DNA from: Clostridia bacterium | GTDB lineage: Bacteria; Bacillota; Clostridia; Christensenellales; QAND01 | Reading direction: 5' to 3' | DNA: 64,000 nt | Assembly (NCBI GenBank): GCA_017439715.1 | Contig: JAFSIR010000002.1 | Location: forward strand, 22,801-86,800 | Part shown: positions 57,404-64,000 of the stretch, one piece after another | Position numbering within the stretch: position 1 is the first letter of the stretch | How the letters are laid out: each line of letters starts with the position of its first letter | Made by a program: the position numbers and the translations under genes | Notes under the pieces: model-generated | What the model saw: only the letters and a program-made list of their open reading frames with translations | Databases searched by the model: none | What the model was told of the DNA's origin: nothing

Positions 57404-58585
57404 ATGCAGCATGATTTTTCGTTTGTTGACAGAAGCGGAACGGGGTCGGTTAAATGGGCGTTTGCGCCGAAAGCAGTGAAGGAGGCAGGCGTGATGCCCT
57501 TTACGGTGGCAGATATGGAGTTTCGCACCGCGCCGGAAATCATCCATGCCGCCTGTACCGCGGCCAAACACGGTGTTTTCGGCTACACAATGGCAGACGA
57601 AGCCTATCTTGATGCGTTCAAAGGCTATATGGAGAAAATCCACGGCGCGAAGATCGAAACCGAGTGGACGGTGATCACGCCGGGCGTGGTTTCGGCGCTG
57701 TTTATCGCCGTGCGTGCGCTGACGCAGCCGGGCGATGGCGTGATTATACAGCCGCCGGTATATCCGCCGTTTACCGGTGCGGTGGTTAAAAACGGGCGTG
57801 AGCTGCTGCTCAACCCACTGGTGAACAACAACGGCCGGTACGAAATGGATTATGAGGGGCTGGAAGCGCTGGCCAAACAGCCCAACACGAAACTGATGAT
57901 TCTCTGCAGCCCGCACAACCCTGTGGGCCGGGTTTGGACAAGGGAAGAGCTGGCCCGGGTGGGCCGCATCTGCCGGGAAAACGGCGTTGCCGTTGTGTCG
58001 GACGAGATCCATGCGGATGTTACCTATAACGGGCACGCGCACACGCTGTTTTTTGAAGCGGCGCCGGAATGCAGGGAAAGCTGCATCGTGTGCACGGCGC
58101 TGAGTAAAACGTTCAATATCGCGGGGCTCAACTGCTCGAACATTCTGATCCCGGGCGAGGAGATGCGCAAAGTGTTCATACACCAAAAAGAGGTGGATTG
58201 CGTGGGCGAGATGAACTATTTTGCCTATGGCGCGTCCATCGCCGCGTTCAACTCCGACAGCAGCTGGATGAATGCCATGCTGGCGCAAACATGGAAAAAC
58301 TTTGAGATCCTGCGCGATTTCTTCCATGAAAATTTTCCATCGGCCGTGGTATATGAGCCGGAGGGCACATATCTTGCGTGGATCGACCTGAACGGCTGGA
58401 ATCTGACCGAAGATGAGCTGACCGCCTTTTTGGTGGAAAAAGCGCTGTTTGCCGTAAACCGGGGCAGCACGTTCGGGCGCCAAGGCAGCGGATTTGTGCG
58501 GTTTAACCTGGCTTCTCCCGAAGCGGAGGTGCGAGCCGGGCTGGAACGCTTGAAAACCGCCGCACAGGCGGCGGGCCTGCGCTGA
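57404..58585 (+). CDS. malY: MalY/PatB-type aminotransferase (cystathionine beta-lyase activity likely)
   Basis: 393-aa fold-type I PLP enzyme. The N-terminal VMPFTVADMEFRTAPEI, the cofactor region SPHNPVGRVW, and the PLP-lysine ALSKTFNIAGL are those of MalY/PatB C-S lyases rather than true aminotransferases. Together with metA and metY it would allow sulfur exchange between cysteine and methionine or thiol release. ATG 57404 with GGGAGG. Monocistronic. Confidence 0.9.
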   Translation: MQHDFSFVDRSGTGSVKWAFAPKAVKEAGVMPFTVADMEFRTAPEIIHAACTAAKHGVFGYTMADEAYLDAFKGYMEKIHGAKIETEWTVITPGVVSALFIAVRALTQPGDGVIIQPPVYPPFTGAVVKNGRELLLNPLVNNNGRYEMDYEGLEALAKQPNTKLMILCSPHNPVGRVWTREELARVGRICRENGVAVVSDEIHADVTYNGHAHTLFFEAAPECRESCIVCTALSKTFNIAGLNCSNILIPGEEMRKVFIHQKEVDCVGEMNYFAYGASIAAFNSDSSWMNAMLAQTWKNFEILRDFFHENFPSAVVYEPEGTYLAWIDLNGWNLTEDELTAFLVEKALFAVNRGSTFGRQGSGFVRFNLASPEAEVRAGLERLKTAAQAAGLR

Positions 58586-58601
58586 AACGGGTAACGGGCT
58601 A

Positions 58602-58626
58602 AGGGCAGCCAAACGGCTGCCCTTTA
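58602..58626 (+). terminator. Terminator of malY
   Basis: AGGGCAGCC-AAAC-GGCTGCCCT then TT. Confidence 0.75.
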
Positions 58627-58651
58627 TGAATAGAAACACCCGCAGCATTAA

Positions 58652-58704
58652 AAACAAAAAACCCTCCCCATTTGGGCAACGCCAAAGGAGAGGGTGTTTT
58701 TTGT
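58652..58704 (-). terminator. Terminator of the ABC exporter operon
   Basis: On the minus strand a long imperfect hairpin closed by ACCCTC/GAGGGT, then TTTTTTG. Confidence 0.75.
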
Positions 58705-60543
58705 TTAACGGCCGTTGATCAGCGCTTCCTGCTGTTCCTGCAAAAGCTGGTGGTTGTGCAGGGTGTAATAATAGCCTTTGAGCGCAAGCAGCTCTTCATG
58801 TGTGCCCTGCTCAACAACCTCACCGTGCTGCAGCACAAGGATCAGGTCTGCTGAGCGGATGGTGCTCAATCGGTGCGCCACGATAAAATTGGTGCGGTTT
58901 TTCAGCGTGGCATTGATGGCCTGCTGGATCAGCTGCTCCGTTTCCGTGTCGATGGAGCTGGTCGCCTCGTCAAGAATGAACAGAGGCGGGTCGTGCAGCA
59001 CGGCACGGGCAAAGGAGATCAGCTGTTTTTGCCCGGTGGACAGGCGGTTGCCGCCTTCGCCCACCTGCGTTTGATAGCCGTTTTCCAGCTTGGAGATAAA
59101 ATCATGCGCGCTTACCAGCCGCGCCGCGGCCTCCACCTGCTCATCTGTGGCCGAAGGATCGGCATACCGGATATTATCGGCAATGGTGCCGCTGAACAGA
59201 TGCGGTGATTGGAGCACGTAGCCAAGGTTGCTCTGCAGCCACAGCTGGCTATGATTGCGGTAATCCTCGCCATCAATGAGGATGCGGCCCGAGGTGGGCT
59301 CATAAAAGCGGCAGAGCAGGTTCACAATGGTGCTTTTGCCGCTGCCCGTTTGCCCCACAAGGGCAATGGTTTGCCCCGCTTTAACAGACAGGTTAAAGTC
59401 TTTCAGCACCGGCTGATCCGCTAAATACGAGAAATTGACATGCTCAAACTGCACTTCCCCGCGGATGGGCACCCAGTTTTCTTTTTTGTGAGAGAAGGTG
59501 TCCCCATCCCGGACGATGCTTTCCTCCGTATCGCGCACGGAAGGCTCGGTGTCAAGCAGGGTAAACAGCCGCTCGGCCGAGGCCTGCGCCATGTGCATTT
59601 CGGTGAAAATATGGCTCAGGTCATGCATCGGCTCAAAGAACTGCATGGAATAAGTGGCAAAAGCCGAGATGGTGCCGAACCAGATCACCCCGTCAAGCAC
59701 CATAAGCCCGCCGCGCCACAGCGCCAGCGCCGTGCCGATGGCGCCCAGTGTAACGATAATGGGGCGGAACACCGCGTTGTATTTGGCCGCCAGGAACGAA
59801 TCTTTAAACATCGCATCCGTGATCTGGGAAAACTCGTTCAGGTTCTGATCTTCGCGAACGAGGCTCTTGGTTGTAACCGCGCCCATGATGGATTCGTTAT
59901 ACGCATGGGTGATGCGCGAATTGGTGCGGCGCACGCGCCGCTGGATGCGGAAAATGCGGCTGTGGAAATACCTGGTTACCAGCGCCAGCGGCGGGATGAC
60001 CAGGATCACCCACATGGTGATGGAAAAGTTCAGCCACAGCATGGCCACAAGAGCGCTGATGATGCGCAGGCTCGCCCACAGGATATCCACCAGCGACCAG
60101 GCGATTGTTTCCGCCAGGCGCAGGGTGTCGCTTGTCATGCGGGCCATGATAAAGCCCACAGGCGTTTTATCGTAATAAGAGAAGGAAAGATCCTGCAGAT
60201 GATCAAAGCAGGCTTTGCGGATATCATAGCTTACATAGTTTTCAATTCGCCCGGCCCGCCGCATGAAGATAAACAGGCAGCCGCACAGGGATAGCGCCAG
60301 CCCCACAACCGCGGCAAAGTACAACCATACCTGGCCTTTTGTGCCCCCATACAGCAAGGTATCAATGGCATATTTTGTTAACAGCGGGATAGCCGTTTCG
60401 CCAATGGCCAGCAAGGAGTTTGTAATGCACAGCTGGATCACCCACGCTTTGTATGGCCGGATATATACCCACAGGCGCCGCCACAAGCTGAAATCAAGCT
60501 TGCTGGCGTATTCCTCTTCCCGAATGCCAAACTCCTGGCTCAT
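58705..60543 (-). CDS. ABC exporter half-transporter, catalytic subunit (heterodimer partner 2)
   Basis: 612 aa: type IV six-helix transmembrane domain then an ATPase with GQTGSGKST, signature LSTGQKQLISFARAV and canonical Walker B FILDEATSSIDTETE plus IVAHRLST. It overlaps the upstream half-transporter by ATGA. Because the partner has a non-canonical catalytic residue, the pair fits the asymmetric heterodimers such as BmrCD, LmrCD and TM287/288, which export drugs or lipids. Substrate unknown. SD GAGGAGGAA. Confidence 0.92.
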   Translation of the reverse strand: MSQEFGIREEEYASKLDFSLWRRLWVYIRPYKAWVIQLCITNSLLAIGETAIPLLTKYAIDTLLYGGTKGQVWLYFAAVVGLALSLCGCLFIFMRRAGRIENYVSYDIRKACFDHLQDLSFSYYDKTPVGFIMARMTSDTLRLAETIAWSLVDILWASLRIISALVAMLWLNFSITMWVILVIPPLALVTRYFHSRIFRIQRRVRRTNSRITHAYNESIMGAVTTKSLVREDQNLNEFSQITDAMFKDSFLAAKYNAVFRPIIVTLGAIGTALALWRGGLMVLDGVIWFGTISAFATYSMQFFEPMHDLSHIFTEMHMAQASAERLFTLLDTEPSVRDTEESIVRDGDTFSHKKENWVPIRGEVQFEHVNFSYLADQPVLKDFNLSVKAGQTIALVGQTGSGKSTIVNLLCRFYEPTSGRILIDGEDYRNHSQLWLQSNLGYVLQSPHLFSGTIADNIRYADPSATDEQVEAAARLVSAHDFISKLENGYQTQVGEGGNRLSTGQKQLISFARAVLHDPPLFILDEATSSIDTETEQLIQQAINATLKNRTNFIVAHRLSTIRSADLILVLQHGEVVEQGTHEELLALKGYYYTLHNHQLLQEQQEALINGR

Positions 60544-62327
60544 TGCGCTTCCTCCTCTCCGCCTTGCATGAGATACACGCGGCGATACAGCCCGTCGCAG
60601 GCGATCAGCTCTTCGTGCGAGCCTTGCTGCACGATCTGCCCATCTTCCAACACAAGGATCAGGTCAGCCTCCCGCAGCGTGTTGATGCGATGAGAGATGA
60701 TAAAAGTGGTTGCTTTTGCCCGGCGCGCGCGCAGCGCAGCGCGGATGGCGGCATCCGTTTGGTTATCCAGTGCAGACAAGGAATCGTCAAACACCATGAT
60801 CGGCGTTTCGGCGATCAGCATGCGCGCAATGGCAATGCGCTGGCGCTGCCCGCCCGAAAGCGTTACGCCGCGCTCACCCACCATGGTGTCAAAACCCTGC
60901 AAAAATTCCGCTTCCATCTCGCTCAGCGCCGCAATCTGCGCCGCTTTTTGTACCCGCTCGTGATCAACACTGGGCAGCGTGATGGCAATGTTTTCGCTGA
61001 TGGTGCGCGAATATAAGAACGGCTCCTGCAGCACAAGACCAACATGGCGGCGCAGGTGCGCCCGTTCATAAGCGGTCACATCCACCCCGTCGATCAATAT
61101 GCGCCCCTGTGTTGCATCGTACAAGCGCTGCAAAAGCAGCATCATCGTGCTTTTGCCGCTGCCTGTTGCCCCCAAAACAGCAACCGTTTGCCCCGGCGAT
61201 GCGTGGAACGAAACACCGCGCAGCACCTCGGCTTCCTGGTCGTAAGAGAAGTGCACGTTTTCAAACACAACATCGCCCTTGATGGGGCTTGTTTCCGCGT
61301 TGGGCGCGTCTTCTTCCAGCGGCAGGTGCAGCACTTCATCAATGCGGCTCACGGCTACATGCGTGCGCCCCAGGTTCGCCAAAATGCGGCCCATCTGGCG
61401 GATGGGCCAAAGGAGCGTGGAAGTGTAGGAAATAAAGGTGATCAGCGTGCCAACGGTTAACAGGCCCGCCTGTACCTGGAAAATGCCCACCACGGAGCAG
61501 ATCGCAATCTGCATATACACAATAAAGTCAGACACAGCCCAGTACAAAGAGATCAGCTTGTGCAGGCGCAGCGCTTCATCCCGATAAGCGGTGCTGCGGG
61601 CATTAAACTTGTCGCTCTCCCGCTTTTGCTGGCCGAACGCTCGCACAACGCGCATCCCCGTCAGGTTTTCCTGCAGCACGGTGGACATGGCGGCTTCGCG
61701 CTCATCCACATCGCGGAACATCAGCCGCACGCGCTTAAAATACAGGTAAGACATTATGACCAGCAGCGGCGTGCAGCCCAGGGAAACCAGCGTCATTGTG
61801 CGGCTCATGGGCAGCATAACGACCAGCGCAAACACCAAAAGCCAGATAGCGCGGCTGATCTCGCTCACCTCCGCGGATAAAAAGCGGCGGATGGTGTTCA
61901 TATCCGATGAACAGCGCTGGAGAAGATCGCCCGTGTCGCGCTTCATCAGCGAATCATAGGGCAGGCGCTGGATATGGTCATACAGCCTGTCGCGCAGATT
62001 TTGGATGGATTTTTCACTGCTCTGCACAAACAGCCGTGTGCGAAGAAAGGTGAACAACCCGTTCAGCAACGCCACGCTAATCATGGCAAGCGCACAGATC
62101 CACAGGTTGCTGCGCAGATAGCCGGGCCCGCCCAGCGCCGTGGCAATGGCGTTGCCCCAGCCGGGCAGCTCACTCGGCTTGCCGGCAATCACAGTGTCTA
62201 GCGTGTAGCGCAGGATCTGCTGTGGAAACAGCGTTACCAAAGACACAATGGCAACGCTGGCCATAGCCAAAAGAAAACGGATGCGCTGCCCACGCAACAC
62301 CCCGTTAAAAAGCGTTAGTTTTTCCAT
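60540..62327 (-). CDS. ABC exporter half-transporter with degenerate site (heterodimer partner 1)
   Basis: 595 aa: six-helix domain followed by an ATPase with GATGSGKST, signature LSGGQRQRIAIARML and Walker B IMVFDDSLSALDNQTD. The residue after the Walker B Asp is Asp, not Glu, typical of the degenerate-site subunit of heterodimeric exporters. The H-loop His is present (IISHRINTL). ATG 62327 with AAAGGAG. Its promoter on the minus strand is at 62369-62398. Confidence 0.92.
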   Translation of the reverse strand: MEKLTLFNGVLRGQRIRFLLAMASVAIVSLVTLFPQQILRYTLDTVIAGKPSELPGWGNAIATALGGPGYLRSNLWICALAMISVALLNGLFTFLRTRLFVQSSEKSIQNLRDRLYDHIQRLPYDSLMKRDTGDLLQRCSSDMNTIRRFLSAEVSEISRAIWLLVFALVVMLPMSRTMTLVSLGCTPLLVIMSYLYFKRVRLMFRDVDEREAAMSTVLQENLTGMRVVRAFGQQKRESDKFNARSTAYRDEALRLHKLISLYWAVSDFIVYMQIAICSVVGIFQVQAGLLTVGTLITFISYTSTLLWPIRQMGRILANLGRTHVAVSRIDEVLHLPLEEDAPNAETSPIKGDVVFENVHFSYDQEAEVLRGVSFHASPGQTVAVLGATGSGKSTMMLLLQRLYDATQGRILIDGVDVTAYERAHLRRHVGLVLQEPFLYSRTISENIAITLPSVDHERVQKAAQIAALSEMEAEFLQGFDTMVGERGVTLSGGQRQRIAIARMLIAETPIMVFDDSLSALDNQTDAAIRAALRARRAKATTFIISHRINTLREADLILVLEDGQIVQQGSHEELIACDGLYRRVYLMQGGEEEAQ

Positions 62328-62368
62328 CGGGGCTCCTTTCAAGAGAATTAGAAAACCAAGACAATTTA

Positions 62369-62398
62369 AGTATACGCGATTGTTTTCGGGAAAAGCAA
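62369..62398 (-). promoter_or_regulatory. Promoter of the heterodimeric ABC exporter operon
   Basis: On the minus strand: TTGCTT, 18-bp spacer, TATACT. Confidence 0.55.
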
Positions 62399-62436
62399 GC
62401 GTATGTTATAATAACACCAGTGAAAGGGGGATCATA

Positions 62437-63303
62437 ATGAGAATTTCTATGGAACTGCCGCTGCCCGTGCTGATGGACGATGCTGCGCTTGACAAGATCG
62501 CGCAGGCCGGGATCAAGGACATCAGCGTGCCGTTTGAATTTTATGATCTTGAAGATGCCGTTATTATTGAGCGCAACCGTGCTTTGAACGCCCGTGGGAT
62601 CACGATCGACACCTGCCATCTTCCGCACGGCCGGTATCCGGATGCGAAGCACAGCACCTGTTCCGTTGTCCCGGCGGTGTTTGAAGCATCACTGAACATG
62701 TGGCTGTATTATCTTAACCGGTTCACGCTTACCGGGATGCGCGCCACGCCTTTGCACATGAGCGGATGCTTGTTTCCCTCTATGCCCGAGGCGTACCGCG
62801 AGCAGCTCAGCCGCTTTTTGGCGGCAATCGCGCCGGCTGCAGAAAAAGCGGGTGTGATGGTGGCGCTGGAAAACACATTTTATCATAAAAAGCCGGAGTT
62901 TACCTATACCGTTAACGGGGTGGAAGATCCGCACGCTCGCGCCAATGACGATGTGGATATGATCGTGGCGTTGATGGAAACACTGGATCCCAAGGTGTTC
63001 GGCCTGTGCTTTGATATCGGCCACGCCAACCTGTACGGGCGCCGTGTGATGGAGGATCTTGAAAAGATGCTGCCGTATGTGTGCCTGTATCACCTGCATG
63101 ACAACGGCGGCACGTCTGACGATCATTACCTGCCGGGCCTGGGCAACATTCCCTTTGGTGCGTTTGCACAAAAAGTGGCGGATCATCCGCATCCCATGTA
63201 TGCCGAAGTGCTCAAAGATCCGGATCCCGAGCGGCAGGCATGGCTGTTTACCGCAGAAGGGCTGATCGAATCTTTTGCTGTTATGCACAGCGCACTTGCC
63301 TGA
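62437..63303 (+). CDS. Sugar phosphate isomerase/epimerase-like TIM-barrel protein
   Basis: 288 aa of the xylose-isomerase-like (AP endonuclease 2) superfamily. Putative metal ligands in order: Glu in VALENTFYHKK, Asp and His in CFDIGHANLYG, His in YHLHDNGG, and a late Glu in YAEVLKD. Such enzymes epimerise or dehydrate sugars, inosose or hydroxypyruvate; the reaction cannot be told. ATG 62437 with AAAGGGGG; a TATAAT-like -10 is at about 62408-62413. It is divergent from the ABC exporter and convergent with AOR. Confidence 0.85.
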   Translation: MRISMELPLPVLMDDAALDKIAQAGIKDISVPFEFYDLEDAVIIERNRALNARGITIDTCHLPHGRYPDAKHSTCSVVPAVFEASLNMWLYYLNRFTLTGMRATPLHMSGCLFPSMPEAYREQLSRFLAAIAPAAEKAGVMVALENTFYHKKPEFTYTVNGVEDPHARANDDVDMIVALMETLDPKVFGLCFDIGHANLYGRRVMEDLEKMLPYVCLYHLHDNGGTSDDHYLPGLGNIPFGAFAQKVADHPHPMYAEVLKDPDPERQAWLFTAEGLIESFAVMHSALA

Positions 63304-63314
63304 TAAAAAACTGC

Positions 63315-63349
63315 AAAAAAGCCATCCCATTTTGGGATGGCTTTTTTTG
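63315..63349. terminator. Bidirectional terminator between isomerase-like gene and AOR
   Basis: AAAGCCATCCCA/TGGGATGGCTTT stem with A- and T-runs. Confidence 0.93.
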
Positions 63350-63360
63350 ATCAGGTTTGG

Positions 63361-64000
63361 TTATTTGTTGCCGCGAACGAGTTCTTCGGCCCACTGCAGG
63401 TCAAGCTCGACCACCTTGGAGTGACGGGCGTGGCCTTCCTGGTCCAGGCCGGCCATATCGTAATACAGCGAACGGCAGTGATAGAACGCTTCTTCGTCAA
63501 CATGCTCGCCTTCGGCCGGGCCGTAGGAGAACTTCTGCTCGAACATGCGTTTGGGCAGCACGTCGTCCTTAGCACCGAAGCCTTCGCGTTCGTTGAACAA
63601 ACGCATCAGCACCAGCGTACGCTCAGCACTCTTCATGATCTCCCACCAGTTGGTGCTCCAGCCGGTGATATCGTTAACCATGCCAACGATATCTTCGATG
63701 TCATACAGGGAACCGGGGCCATACGCAAAGTTGCAAACGCCCAGGCCGGTGTTGGTGGCGCGCTGGATATGCGGATAATAGTTGAATTTCATCTTCTCTT
63801 CGGTCAGCTGACGATAGGGAAGCGGTTCATACAAGCCCTGTTTGTAGTTGTTCGTAGCGCCGGCGCCCTGGAAGCCGCCCACATCCATCATCGGGTCGTG
63901 ACCCGCGGTGCAATGGTCAGCGCCATGCTCGTTGATCGCGTAATGCACGGCCAGGTTTTTCTTAACCTGCGGCATATGCGCCGGATACGGATTGTTCTTC
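63361..64000 (-). CDS. Aldehyde:ferredoxin oxidoreductase, C-terminal part (5' end beyond window)
   Basis: The last 213 residues of an AOR-family tungsten/molybdenum bis-pterin enzyme that oxidises aldehydes to acids with ferredoxin. The frame is open to the window edge. The opening residues YPAHMPQVKKNLAVHYAINE, then HGADHCTAGHDP, and the later Trp-rich TGWSTNWWEIMKSAERT are domain-3 features of the family, including the Cys-rich region near the cluster. Codon choice is strongly biased to C-ending codons, as in the zinc dehydrogenase, suggesting high expression. Cofactor supply could involve the MoaD-like protein at 2985. Confidence 0.93.
   Translation of the reverse strand, partial: KNNPYPAHMPQVKKNLAVHYAINEHGADHCTAGHDPMMDVGGFQGAGATNNYKQGLYEPLPYRQLTEEKMKFNYYPHIQRATNTGLGVCNFAYGPGSLYDIEDIVGMVNDITGWSTNWWEIMKSAERTLVLMRLFNEREGFGAKDDVLPKRMFEQKFSYGPAEGEHVDEEAFYHCRSLYYDMAGLDQEGHARHSKVVELDLQWAEELVRGNK

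Noticed and set aside
57302..58657. 451-codon open frame opposite malY
   Set aside because: Antisense to a gene with all PLP-enzyme motifs; composition is typical of a GC-rich reverse frame and no SD is present.

Overview
The window looks like chromosomal DNA from an anaerobic, endospore-forming member of the Clostridia. The GC content looks moderately high, with many GCG/GGC codons. Evidence for sporulation is spo0A, spoIIR, sleB/ypeB, a pdaA-type deacetylase, veg and a SPOCS/LysM coat-type protein. Evidence for anaerobic metabolism is a tungsten-type aldehyde:ferredoxin oxidoreductase, a rubredoxin, formate-THF ligase and a CxGC-type DUF1858 protein. I see no insertion sequences, prophage, CRISPR array or rRNA. 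There is one tRNA gene, Ala(CGC). Gene density is high and almost every gene has a purine-rich SD site.

Layout. 1-5.5 kb: 3' end of gyrA, a Na/Pi cotransporter with a PhoU tail plus a small MoaD/ThiS-like protein, uppP (convergent) and ychF. 5.5-11.4 kb: metY, a PlsC-like acyltransferase, an aldo/keto reductase, an LCP glycopolymer transferase with a Thr/Pro repeat stalk, and a small DtxR-type regulator. 11.4-16.6 kb: sirtuin, a Wzm/Wzt-like ABC pair with a degenerate ATPase, phosphoglucomutase and a WaaL/O-antigen-ligase-like protein. 16.6-23.5 kb: a small unknown protein, metA, the mrp-GNAT-glnA-nadE-rubredoxin operon and pdaA. 23.6-31.1 kb: AI-2E family protein, a divergent zinc dehydrogenase/SDR pair, DUF1858, an EamA exporter, a polar amino-acid ABC transporter and a lipoprotein. 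31.2-38.4 kb: an MBOAT-DHHW-YbhN envelope cassette, TetR, a CNNM transporter behind a long structured leader, DUF5655 and a second DtxR-type regulator. 38.4-43.6 kb: GNAT, tRNA-Ala, queT, fhs and an ABC-F protein. 43.8-56.6 kb: yabE, rsmA, an unknown gene, a class B PBP, spo0A, veg, SPOCS/LysM, an AEC carrier, ispE and spoIIR-sleB-ypeB. 56.6-64 kb: an MBL hydrolase, malY, a heterodimeric ABC exporter, a sugar-phosphate isomerase-like protein and the C-terminal part of AOR.

How the genes fit together. MetA (Glu111, predicted acetyl-CoA specificity), MetY and MalY make a coherent methionine/cysteine set. LCP, UppP, the Wzm/Wzt-like pair, PGM and the WaaL-like protein suggest a cell-wall glycopolymer route spread over about 13 kb. 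The yabE-rsmA-veg-ispE order matches the Bacillus yabE-ksgA-veg-ispE neighbourhood, with spo0A, a PBP and other genes inserted. The least explained items are the 5' leader at 35.88-36.06 kb, the GGC-ending MoaD-like protein, the PBP gene with a strong SD but no standard start codon beside it, and the unknown genes at 16684 and 46291.
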